Notes: generated by a model not told the origin, from the letters alone. A stretch of DNA of 15,587 nucleotides from Novosphingobium sp. (GCA_028697875.1 JAQVEQ010000047.1:1-15587); one strand, 5' to 3'; shown: positions 1 through 5,154, counted from the stretch's first letter. Program-made: numbers and translations.

Positions 1-2
1 AT

Positions 3-110
3 GAGCGAACCGTCGAAGCAACATGGAAACGCATCGGCAAGCTGCTCGATCACTTCCCGCCCGCCGAATGTGCAAACTACATCCGGGGCGCAGGTTACGC
101 ATCAATATGA
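3..110 (+). pseudogene. IS630-family transposase, C-terminal tail only (5' part outside the window)
   Basis: The third forward frame is open from the window edge to a TGA at 108-110 and encodes 35 residues. They contain a Trp-Lys-Arg-Ile-Gly stretch followed by PPAECANYIRGAGY. This matches the usual end of IS630-family (DDE) transposases, where a 'xxECANYxxxxGY' tail closes the protein, so the family call comes from the motif. The catalytic residues lie to the left of the window, so I cannot say whether the gene is intact. No inverted-repeat partner is visible. The first CTAG after the stop is at 123-126, and IS630 elements are known to prefer CTAG and duplicate its TA, so the element may end at 123. 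It marks the left flank as mobile-element-rich DNA. Confidence 0.75.
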
Positions 111-135
111 AACGGAAAGACTCTAGTCGAGCGAA

Positions 136-170
136 AAAATGGGGCGGCCCCACAGGAGGCCGCCCCACAT
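136..170 (-). terminator. Rho-independent terminator of the 175-345 gene
   Basis: Read leftward, a stem of about 10 bp (TGGGGCGGCC paired with GGCCGCCCCA) is followed directly by a run of six T. It starts just past the TAA of the 175-345 gene. The near-perfect stem and U-tract make this one of the clearest signals in the window, and it supports the reality of the small gene before it. Confidence 0.85.
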
Positions 171-174
171 CTGC

Positions 175-345
175 TTAGGCGTAGCGGATAAGCGTCCACG
201 TCACGGCGTTTCCTCGATACGGCGGCATGATGTTGCCTACCGCAATCGGAGCAGTCGTGGACGGGGTTGTCTGTGCTTCCCAAACGCCGGATTCCGGACA
301 ACGTTCACCGGTCCGGGCAGTGGTTCCAAGCGGCCTACGAGCCAT
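175..345 (-). CDS. Small conserved-looking protein with a CPESGxWE motif, function unknown
   Basis: The predicted protein has 56 residues and starts at the ATG at 343-345. That ATG is preceded by the Shine-Dalgarno-like GAAAGGA with an 8-nt spacer. An upstream in-frame GTG at 376-378 would give 67 residues but lacks such a site. The protein reads RTGERCPESGVWE, then a short variable stretch, then a Gly-x-x-Met-Pro-Pro motif and a final VTWTLIRYA. From memory, this layout (Cys-Pro-x-Ser/Thr-Gly-x-Trp, later GxxMPP, then a Trp near the C terminus) occurs in a family of very small bacterial proteins. I cannot name a function. It has one Cys, no signal peptide and no membrane segment. It stands alone, closed by a strong terminator and close to an IS630 remnant, so it may be cargo of a mobile or phage-derived segment. 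Confidence 0.65.
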   Translation of the reverse strand: MARRPLGTTARTGERCPESGVWEAQTTPSTTAPIAVGNIMPPYRGNAVTWTLIRYA

Positions 346-353
346 AACTTGGG

Positions 354-360
354 TCCTTTC
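354..360 (-). promoter_or_regulatory. Shine-Dalgarno site fixing the start of the 175-345 gene
   Basis: On the minus strand GAAAGGA lies 8 nt before the ATG at 343-345. It favours the 56-residue product over the longer GTG-initiated version. Confidence 0.6.
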
Positions 361-364
361 ATTA

Positions 365-387
365 CGCTGCCAGGACACGCGGCAGCG
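365..387. repeat. Perfect 7-bp inverted repeat CGCTGCC-N9-GGCAGCG
   Basis: The two 7-bp arms at 365-371 and 381-387 are exact reverse complements separated by 9 nt. The dyad sits just upstream of the ribosome binding site of the leftward 175-345 gene and abuts a rightward TTGACG at 388-393. It could be an operator between divergent transcripts or a hairpin in the leader of the small gene. The sequence alone does not decide between these. Confidence 0.5.
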
Positions 388-416
388 TTGACGTCAGAAC
401 CGAGGACCACTACTGT
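388..416 (+). promoter_or_regulatory. Possible rightward promoter TTGACG-17-TACTGT
   Basis: TTGACG at 388-393 and TACTGT at 411-416 are separated by exactly 17 nt, which is the sigma-70 spacing. The -35 matches 5 of 6 consensus bases and the -10 matches weakly. No rightward gene follows, only a hairpin with a T-tract ending near 499. Confidence 0.35.
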
Positions 417-422
417 GGAAAA

Positions 423-494
423 GCTGTAGAAAGCTCCGTCGTGGTATGCCCACCTCGGATTGGGGTCGCCATTGCCGTGGCGGCCCCATTTTAG
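423..494 (+). ncRNA. Candidate small RNA of about 70 nt between the two small genes
   Basis: A sigma-70-like promoter ends at 416. An 11-bp hairpin followed by TTTTAGTTT begins at 461, on the same strand. No open frame of note lies between them. An RNA starting near 423 and ending near 494 would fit. Its 3' end would be antisense to the last codon or so of the leftward 491-796 gene. This is inference from paired signals, with no family recognised. The alternative is that the hairpin only serves as a weak terminator for the leftward gene. Confidence 0.3.
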
Positions 495-499
495 TTTAT
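461..499 (+). terminator. Rightward hairpin with T-tract, next to the stop of the 491-796 gene
   Basis: TGGGGTCGCCA (461-471) pairs with TGGCGGCCCCA (478-488) through 11 pairs, one of them a T-G wobble, around a 6-nt loop. The T-rich stretch TTTTAGTTTATT follows on the plus strand. Read leftward the hairpin also lies directly after the TAA of the 491-796 gene but has no T-run, so it is stronger as a rightward terminator. Confidence 0.6.
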
Positions 500-796
500 T
501 CGATATATACCCCTTTTCTTAGGTACCGCCTCTAAGAGCGGGGGTTTTGTATTGACCATCCGATACAGCTTGCCTGCAACTTTCTTTCTGTCGTGTATCT
601 TCCCCGACTGACGATAGAGGCCAACAAGAACCTCATCCACAGAGGCGACACCTGAGAAACGGTGCCGTATGACGTCGATTATCTCTTGCTCAAGCTCGTC
701 GATACGGGCGGCCGGAATCTGCCGAAGCAGCGCCTCTGGAAGATCGTCAAGTCTCCCGAATCGCGCGCCGACATCATCTGGTAATTCGTCTTCCAT
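491..796 (-). CDS. Hypothetical protein with a predicted winged-helix fold
   Basis: The protein has 101 residues. A charged, acidic N-terminal third is followed by an apparent winged-helix region at residues ~34-101. This contains a helix around ELEQEIIDVIRHRF, then the SVDEVLVGLYRQSGKI and DRKKVAGKLYRMV helices, and a final beta-wing-like EAVPKKRGIYRI. The HTH reading rests on helix spacing and the closing Gly-x-Tyr; I do not recognise a family. The ATG at 794-796 is the only start, because an in-frame TAG lies four codons upstream. No Shine-Dalgarno precedes it. A TTGACG-16-TATGTA pair ends about 6 nt before the ATG, so translation may be leaderless. Base composition is more A/T-rich than the core genes. 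It could be a small regulator or a phage-derived accessory gene. Confidence 0.6.
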   Translation of the reverse strand: MEDELPDDVGARFGRLDDLPEALLRQIPAARIDELEQEIIDVIRHRFSGVASVDEVLVGLYRQSGKIHDRKKVAGKLYRMVNTKPPLLEAVPKKRGIYRIN

Positions 797-802
797 AGGG
801 CG

Positions 803-830
803 TACATAGCACTATCCCGGAAGCCGTCAA
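803..830 (-). promoter_or_regulatory. Possible promoter of the 491-796 gene (TTGACG-16-TATGTA)
   Basis: Read leftward, TTGACG is followed after 16 nt by TATGTA, which ends about 6 nt before the ATG at 796. Transcription would then start at or next to the start codon, consistent with the absence of a ribosome binding site. The -10 match is only moderate. Confidence 0.35.
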
Positions 831-834
831 TCTC

Positions 835-870
835 ACTCGCGCAATAACTCGCGCAATAACTCCCGCATCA
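835..870. repeat. 12-bp direct repeats, cluster 1 (ACTCGCGCAATA x2 plus a degenerate third)
   Basis: ACTCGCGCAATA occurs at 835-846 and again at 847-858, followed in phase by ACTCCCGCATCA at 859-870. The first two copies are identical. A related 12-bp-period cluster lies at 1046-1081, at the opposite end of the same intergenic gap. Such iterated units suit binding sites for an integrase, replication or partition protein, or a regulator. None of these can be chosen from the sequence. Confidence 0.6.
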
Positions 871-897
871 ATTATGCTTAAGTCACGCCCGCCACAT

Positions 898-912
898 GTT
901 CTTCATTTGTTC
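898..912. promoter_or_regulatory. LexA-type (SOS) box GTTC-N7-GTTC
   Basis: GTTC at 898-901 and GTTC at 909-912 are separated by 7 nt. This is the exact direct-repeat form known as the LexA box in Alphaproteobacteria (GAAC-N7-GAAC when read leftward). The nearest gene start it could serve is the leftward 491-796 gene, about 100 bp downstream. No rightward gene starts before etfA, which points the other way. The match is exact but short, so chance occurrence is possible. Confidence 0.5.
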
Positions 913-934
913 CCTATGCCCTGTTTCACATAGG
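913..934. repeat. Small inverted repeat CCTATG-N10-CATAGG
   Basis: Arms at 913-918 and 929-934 are exact reverse complements with a 10-nt spacer. The repeat begins directly next to the LexA-type box in the A/T-rich gap. It may be a second operator or an attachment-site element. With 6-bp arms, chance is a real alternative. Confidence 0.35.
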
Positions 935-991
935 AAAATGGGGGATATTCCTTCTTTGTTCTCATCAATTCGTTGACTCGGGGCGAATAAC

Positions 992-1032
992 GAAAAACCC
1001 CGCGAGTCGCTTTGACTCACGGGGCTTTTCTC
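992..1032 (-). terminator. Terminator of the etfB-etfA transcript
   Basis: CCCCGCGAGTC (998-1008) pairs with GACTCACGGGG (1014-1024) across a 5-nt loop with one C-A mismatch. Read leftward it is followed by TTTTTCG, about 50 nt after the etfA stop. A T-tract on the plus side too (TTTTCTCT) makes it potentially bidirectional. Confidence 0.75.
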
Positions 1033-1045
1033 TAGCCTCTAAAAT

Positions 1046-1081
1046 ACTCGCAAATTAACTCGCGAAATTGTTCGCCTCAGA
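1046..1081. repeat. 12-bp-period repeats, cluster 2, beside the etfA stop
   Basis: ACTCGCAAATTA (1046-1057), ACTCGCGAAATT (1058-1069) and GTTCGCCTCAGA (1070-1081) follow each other with a 12-bp period. They resemble the ACTCGCGCAATA units at 835-858. The third, weakest unit runs into the etfA stop codon, so it may be coincidental. Confidence 0.4.
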
Positions 1082-2006
1082 GCTTGTCGGTCAGCTCCGG
1101 GACGGCATTGAAGAGGTCGGCAACGAGGCCGAGGTCGGCGACCTGGAAGATCGGGGCGTCCTCGTCCTTGTTGATCGCGATGATGGTCTTGGAGTCCTTC
1201 ATCCCGGCGAGGTGCTGGATCGCACCCGAGATGCCGACCGCGATGTAGATTTCCGGGGCGACGATCTTGCCGGTCTGGCCGACCTGGTAGTCGTTCGGGA
1301 CATAGCCTGCGTCCACCGCGGCGCGCGATGCGCCGACCGCCGCGCCGAGCTTGTCCGCCAGCGGGAAGATGTACTGCTGGAAGGTGTCCGAATCCTTCAG
1401 CGCGCGGCCACCGGAGACGATGATCTTGGCGCTGGTCAGTTCCGGGCGTTCCGACTTGGCGATTTCGGAGCCGACATAGCTCGAAATGCCCGCATCGCCC
1501 GGACCCGCAACGGCTTCGACCGCTGCCGAACCGCCGGTTGCTTCCGCCTTGGCGAACGCGGTGCCGCGTACGGTAATCACCAGCTTGGCATCGCTCGATT
1601 CGACCGTCGCGATGGCGTTGCCGGCGTAGATCGGGCGCGTGAAGGTCTTTTCGCCTTCAACCGAGAGGATGTCCGACACCTGCATCACGTCGAGCAGCGC
1701 GGCGACGCGCGGCGCGATGTTCTTGCCGGTGGTGGTGGCAGGCGTCACGAACGCGTCGTGGTGGCCCATCAGGTCCGCCACCAGCGGGGCGACGTTTTCG
1801 GCCAAGCTATTGGCGTAGGCCGCATCGTCGGCCAGGTGGACCTTGGCGACGCCGGCGATCTTCGCGGCGTCATCGGCCACGGCGGCGCAGCCGCTGCCGG
1901 CGACCAGAAGGTGGACTTCGCCGAGCTGCGAAGCGGCGGTCACGGCCGAAAGAGTTGCGTCCTTGACCGAAGCGTTGTCGTGTTCGACCCAAACAAGCGT
2001 CTTCAT
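1077..2006 (-). CDS. etfA: Electron transfer flavoprotein subunit alpha
   Basis: The 309-residue product matches the usual EtfA length. EtfA binds FAD, forms a heterodimer with EtfB, and carries electrons from acyl-CoA and other dehydrogenases to ETF:quinone oxidoreductase. The N-terminal ~180 residues form the ETF domain, starting MKTLVWVEHDN. The C-terminal FAD-binding domain is clear: VSGGRALKD, then VGASRAAVDAGY, the VGQTGKIVAP motif, and AVGISGAIQHLAGM, followed by AINKDEDAPIF. The ATG at 2004-2006 is the family's normal start. It lies one nucleotide after the etfB stop, so the two are almost certainly co-translated; longer upstream starts would run into etfB. A terminator follows at 992-1032. 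Nothing is missing. Confidence 0.97.
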   Translation of the reverse strand: MKTLVWVEHDNASVKDATLSAVTAASQLGEVHLLVAGSGCAAVADDAAKIAGVAKVHLADDAAYANSLAENVAPLVADLMGHHDAFVTPATTTGKNIAPRVAALLDVMQVSDILSVEGEKTFTRPIYAGNAIATVESSDAKLVITVRGTAFAKAEATGGSAAVEAVAGPGDAGISSYVGSEIAKSERPELTSAKIIVSGGRALKDSDTFQQYIFPLADKLGAAVGASRAAVDAGYVPNDYQVGQTGKIVAPEIYIAVGISGAIQHLAGMKDSKTIIAINKDEDAPIFQVADLGLVADLFNAVPELTDKL

Positions 2007-2007
2007 C

Positions 2008-2754
2008 TCAGGCGACTCCCATTTCCTTGAGCTTGGCAACCAGCGCGTCGACGTCCGGCACCTTGATGCCGGCCTGGCGCACGGGCGGTTCGCCGACATT
2101 GAGCGTCTTGAGGCGCGGCGCGGTATCGACGCCGTAGTCGGCCGGGGCCTTGGTGGCGAGCGGCTTGGACTTCGCCTTCATGATGTTCGGCAGCGAGGCA
2201 TAGCGCGGTTCGTTGAGGCGCAGGTCGGTGGTGACGATGGCCGGCATCGCCAGCTTCACGGTTTCGAGACCGCCGTCGACTTCGCGCTTCACAGTGACCG
2301 AATCGCCTTCGACCGTCACTTCGCTGGCGAAGGTGCCCTGCGGGCGGCCCATCAGCGCGGCGAGCATCTGGCCGGTCTGGTTGGAGTCGTCGTCGATCGC
2401 CTGTTTGCCCAGAATCACCAGGCCCGGCGTTTCCTCGTCGGCAATGGCCTTGAGGATCTTGGCGACGGCCAGCGGTTCGACTTCGTCGTCGGTCTGGACG
2501 AGGATCGCGCGGTCGGCACCCATGGCCAGCGCGGTGCGCAGCGTTTCCTGCGCCTTGGCCGGGCCGACGGAAATGGCGACGATCTCGGTCGCGACGCCTT
2601 TTTCCTTCAGGCGGATCGCTTCTTCGACCGCGATTTCGTCGAACGGGTTCATGCTCATCTTGACGTTGGCAAGGTCAACGCCCGAGCCATCCGCCTTTAC
2701 CCGCGGCTTCACGTTGTAGTCGATCACCCGTTTCACGGGGACGAGAATCTTCAT
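2008..2754 (-). CDS. etfB: Electron transfer flavoprotein subunit beta
   Basis: The 248-residue product starts MKILVPVKRVIDYN, as in typical EtfB, and binds the structural AMP of the ETF heterodimer. The family signature is visible around residues 115-141: VILGKQAIDDDSNQTGQM, then AALMGRPQG. NPFDEIAVEEAIRLKEKG (~36-53) and the SVGPAKAQETLRTALAMGAD segment are also standard. The start at 2752-2754 is preceded on the minus strand by a purine-rich AAAGGATG, which is an acceptable ribosome binding site. It is first in a two-gene operon with etfA. A possible promoter lies at 2815-2843. The upstream gene in the same direction, sucC, is separated by ~200 bp with a strong hairpin, so etfBA is probably transcribed separately. 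Confidence 0.97.
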   Translation of the reverse strand: MKILVPVKRVIDYNVKPRVKADGSGVDLANVKMSMNPFDEIAVEEAIRLKEKGVATEIVAISVGPAKAQETLRTALAMGADRAILVQTDDEVEPLAVAKILKAIADEETPGLVILGKQAIDDDSNQTGQMLAALMGRPQGTFASEVTVEGDSVTVKREVDGGLETVKLAMPAIVTTDLRLNEPRYASLPNIMKAKSKPLATKAPADYGVDTAPRLKTLNVGEPPVRQAGIKVPDVDALVAKLKEMGVA

Positions 2755-2814
2755 GGGATGTCATCCTTTCCCTAAGGAGCCTTGTTCAGGCTTAAAGCTT
2801 ACGACTTTCGTCTG

Positions 2815-2843
2815 CACTTGCGGGGGGAGACGGGGAAGGTCAA
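2815..2843 (-). promoter_or_regulatory. Possible etfBA promoter
   Basis: Read leftward, CTTGACC gives a TTGACC -35 (2838-2843). CAAGTG (2815-2820) follows after 17 nt as a weak -10. It lies 60-90 bp upstream of the etfB start and beyond the sucC hairpin, which is where a separate promoter is expected. Confidence 0.35.
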
Positions 2844-2879
2844 GCCCCGCATGCTGCAGAAAACCGGTCGCCCACTACA

Positions 2880-2902
2880 TTACGGTAATGCTATAACCGT
2901 AA
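2880..2902. repeat. Perfect inverted repeat TTACGGT-N9-ACCGTAA upstream of etfBA
   Basis: Arms at 2880-2886 and 2896-2902 are exact reverse complements with a 9-nt A/T-rich spacer. The dyad lies ~40 bp upstream of the suggested etfBA -35 and downstream of sucC. The size and spacing suit a dimeric regulator's operator. The regulator is unknown. Confidence 0.45.
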
Positions 2903-2912
2903 ATAACGGGCT

Positions 2913-2945
2913 GCGGCAAGGGGCCAGCCGGCGGCCCCCTGCCGC
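2913..2945 (-). terminator. Strong hairpin after sucC
   Basis: A 13-bp stem (2913-2925 with 2933-2945, one G-T wobble) around a 7-nt loop lies ~10 nt past the sucC stop. There is no T-run after it on the minus strand, so it may act as a weak terminator or as a 3' stabiliser of sucC mRNA. Confidence 0.55.
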
Positions 2946-2955
2946 GCGTGTCCGA

Positions 2956-4155
2956 TCAGGCAGCCTTCTTGACTTCGGCGACGATCTTCTGGGCGGCGTC
3001 GCCCAGATCGTTGGCCGAAACGATGGGCAGGCCCGAGTTGTCGAGGATTTCCTTGCCCTTTTCGACGTTGGTGCCTTCGAGGCGCACGACCAGCGGAACC
3101 GAGAGGTTCACGTCCTTGGCCGCAGCGACGATGCCGTCGGCGATAACGTCGCACTTCATGATCCCGCCGAAGATGTTGACGAGAATGCCTTCCACCGCCG
3201 GGTCGGACAGGATGATCTTGAAGGCTTCGGTCACCTTTTCCTTGCTGGCGCCGCCGCCGACGTCGAGGAAGTTGGCCGGGAAGGCGCCGTTCAGCTTGAT
3301 GATGTCCATCGTCGCCATGGCGAGGCCCGCGCCATTGACCATGCAGCCGATGTTGCCGTCGAGCTTGATGTAGGCGAGGTCGTACTTGCTGGCTTCGACT
3401 TCGGCCGGGTCCTCTTCGGTTTCGTCGCGCATTTCGGCGACATCCTGGTGGCGGAACAGGGCGTTGGAATCGAGGCTCATCTTGGTGTCGAGCACCAGCA
3501 GCTTGCCGTCGTCGGTTTCAACCAGCGGGTTGATCTCGAGCATCGCGCAGTCGAGATCCATGAACGCGGTGTAGAGCTGCTTGGCCAGCTTCTGCGCCTG
3601 CTTGTTGAGATCGCCTTCGAGCTTGAGCGCGAAAGCGACGTCACGGCCATGGTGCGGCATGAAGCCCTGCGCCGGGTCGATCGTGATCGTGGTGATCTTT
3701 TCCGGGGTCGAATGGGCGACTTCTTCGATGTCCATGCCGCCTTCGGTCGAAACGATCATGGCGACGCGGCCCGAAGCGCGGTCGACCAGCATCGAAAGGT
3801 AGTATTCCTTGGCGATGTCGACGCCGTCGGTCACGTAGAGGCGGTTGACCTGCTTGCCGGCTTCGCCGGTCTGCACGGTGACGAGGGTGTTGCCGAGCAT
3901 TTCCTTGGCGTTGGCTTCGACTTCCTCGATCGACTTGGCGAGGCGGACGCCGCCCTTCGCGTCGGGGCCGAGTTCCTTGAACTTGCCCTTGCCGCGGCCG
4001 CCGGCGTGGATCTGGGCCTTCACGACATAGAGCGGTCCGGGCAGCTTCTTGGCGCCTTCGACGGCTTCCTCGACAGTGAGGGCGGCATGGCCGGCAGGGA
4101 TGCCGATGCCGTATTTCGCGAGCAGTTCCTTGGCCTGGTATTCGTGAAGGTTCAT
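2956..4155 (-). CDS. sucC: Succinate-CoA ligase (ADP-forming) subunit beta
   Basis: The 399-residue product makes succinate and ATP from succinyl-CoA in the TCA cycle, together with the SucD alpha subunit. It starts MNLHEYQAKELLAKYG, the classic SucC opening. The ATP-grasp region follows with VVKAQIHAGGRGKGKFKE (~45-62) and the metal-ligand stretch AMLEINPLVE. The C-terminal CoA-ligase domain has LDGNIGCMVNGAGLAMATMD, LDVGGGAS and VNIFGGIMKCD. The start at 4153-4155 is the family's normal start and has GCGGAAAG upstream. An in-frame extension to 4251 would be atypical. sucD, the usual neighbour, is absent; the next genes in this direction are etfB and etfA. A divergent phosphatase gene starts 119 bp upstream. 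Confidence 0.98.
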   Translation of the reverse strand: MNLHEYQAKELLAKYGIGIPAGHAALTVEEAVEGAKKLPGPLYVVKAQIHAGGRGKGKFKELGPDAKGGVRLAKSIEEVEANAKEMLGNTLVTVQTGEAGKQVNRLYVTDGVDIAKEYYLSMLVDRASGRVAMIVSTEGGMDIEEVAHSTPEKITTITIDPAQGFMPHHGRDVAFALKLEGDLNKQAQKLAKQLYTAFMDLDCAMLEINPLVETDDGKLLVLDTKMSLDSNALFRHQDVAEMRDETEEDPAEVEASKYDLAYIKLDGNIGCMVNGAGLAMATMDIIKLNGAFPANFLDVGGGASKEKVTEAFKIILSDPAVEGILVNIFGGIMKCDVIADGIVAAAKDVNLSVPLVVRLEGTNVEKGKEILDNSGLPIVSANDLGDAAQKIVAEVKKAA

Positions 4156-4230
4156 GTCGGTCGCTTTCCGCTGGATTCGGGTTGTCGAAATGTTTTGCTG
4201 GGCGCCTTTGCACATCGCGGCGCGCTTGAA

Positions 4231-4259
4231 AAGTGCTGCGGTGCAGCGCAAATTGACAA
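4231..4259 (-). promoter_or_regulatory. Possible sucC promoter
   Basis: Read leftward, TTGTCA (4254-4259) is followed after 17 nt by GCACTT. The -35 is good and the -10 is poor. It lies 76-104 bp upstream of the sucC ATG in the divergent gap with the phosphatase gene. A GCTGC-GGT-GCAGC dyad lies inside the spacer region. Confidence 0.3.
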
Positions 4260-4274
4260 AAGTAACACTATCAG

Positions 4275-5063
4275 ATGATCGATCACCAACGCCTCGAAGA
4301 TATTGTCCGCCTTGCAGGCACCATCGCGCTCTCCAGCTGGCCGGGCGCGGGGCACGAGGTCGAACGCTGGGAAAAGGGGCCGAACAACCCCGTTTGCGCC
4401 GCCGACCTCGAGGTCGACGCTTTCCTCAAGCGCGAGCTTGGCGCCCTGCTGCCTTCGGCCGGCTGGCTTTCGGAAGAAACCGTGGACCATCCCGAACGGC
4501 TGGAACGGGGGCTGTGCTGGCTGGTCGACCCGATCGACGGGACGCGCGATTTCCTGCGCGGACGGACCGGGTGGGCGGTGTCTGTGGCGCTGGTGAGCGC
4601 CGGGCGTCCCCTGATCGGCTTGCTCTGTGCCCCGGCCCGGGGCGAGGAATGGAAGGCGATCGCCGGGCAGGGCGCCTGGCGCAACGGCAAGCCGATCGCG
4701 GCCAGCCGGCGGAAGGAGTTTTCCGGCTCGCGCGTGCCGGCCGATTCGCTGCCGCGCGAGGATCATGACCTGGTGATGGTCGAAAAACCCAATTCCATCG
4801 CCTTGCGCGTGGCGATGGTGGGCGCGGACGCGGCCGACCTGGTGGCGACTCTGCGCTGGGGCTACGAATGGGACATTGCCGCCGCCACTCTGATCGCGCG
4901 CGAGGCAGGCGCGGCGGTGAGCGATGCCTTCGGCCATACGCTGGCGTTCAACAAACCCGATCCGCGGGCCTTCGGCCTGCTGGTCAGCGCACCGGCGATC
5001 CATGACACGGCGGTGGAGCGGCTGGCCGACAGGGCGGTGCGGCTGGCTCAGCCCGGCGGCTAG
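4275..5063 (+). CDS. Inositol monophosphatase-family protein (CysQ-like 3'(2'),5'-bisphosphate nucleotidase)
   Basis: The 262-residue product is a Mg2+-dependent, Li+-sensitive phosphatase of the IMPase superfamily. All metal-site motifs are present: the Glu pair in GWLSEET (E67/E68), the signature LVDPIDGTRDF (D85-F93), and EWDIAAATLIAREAGA, where D200 is the third ligand. The family includes inositol phosphatases, fructose-bisphosphatases and CysQ, which recycles PAP from sulfate assimilation. In sphingomonads this type is often annotated CysQ, but DGTRDF does not settle the substrate. The ATG at 4275 gives the normal length, but no Shine-Dalgarno precedes it; a leaderless message is possible. 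It is divergent from sucC, and it ends at a bidirectional terminator facing the OmpA-domain gene. Confidence 0.9.
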   Translation: MIDHQRLEDIVRLAGTIALSSWPGAGHEVERWEKGPNNPVCAADLEVDAFLKRELGALLPSAGWLSEETVDHPERLERGLCWLVDPIDGTRDFLRGRTGWAVSVALVSAGRPLIGLLCAPARGEEWKAIAGQGAWRNGKPIAASRRKEFSGSRVPADSLPREDHDLVMVEKPNSIALRVAMVGADAADLVATLRWGYEWDIAAATLIAREAGAAVSDAFGHTLAFNKPDPRAFGLLVSAPAIHDTAVERLADRAVRLAQPGG

Positions 5064-5091
5064 GGAGGGTAAATCGCGAAAGGCGAAACGA

Positions 5092-5122
5092 AAAAGGGCT
5101 GGCATGGCCGCCAGCCCTTTTC
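5092..5122. terminator. Bidirectional terminator between convergent genes
   Basis: AAAAGGGCTGGC (5092-5103) pairs with GCCAGCCCTTTT (5110-5121), a perfect 12-bp stem with a 6-nt loop, A-tract on one side and T-tract on the other. It serves both the phosphatase gene (rightward) and the OmpA-domain gene (leftward). Confidence 0.9.
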
Positions 5123-5154
5123 CTGTGCCCTTTGCCGGGCGGGGTTCGAAGGCG

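Noticed and set aside
139..429. Rightward frame of 96 codons across the small-gene region
   Set aside because: It runs through the leftward terminator and the 175-345 gene, which has a terminator, a ribosome binding site and a motif. The forward translation shows no motif.
835..870. CRISPR array
   Set aside because: The repeat unit is 12 bp in direct tandem without spacers, and no cas gene is near.
1843..2775. Rightward open frames antisense to etfB
   Set aside because: They lie fully over an intact etfB with its signature motif and have the composition of shadows.
2782..4278. Long rightward open frame antisense to sucC
   Set aside because: It mirrors an intact, clearly recognised sucC; the translation is His/Asp/Val-rich shadow sequence without domains.
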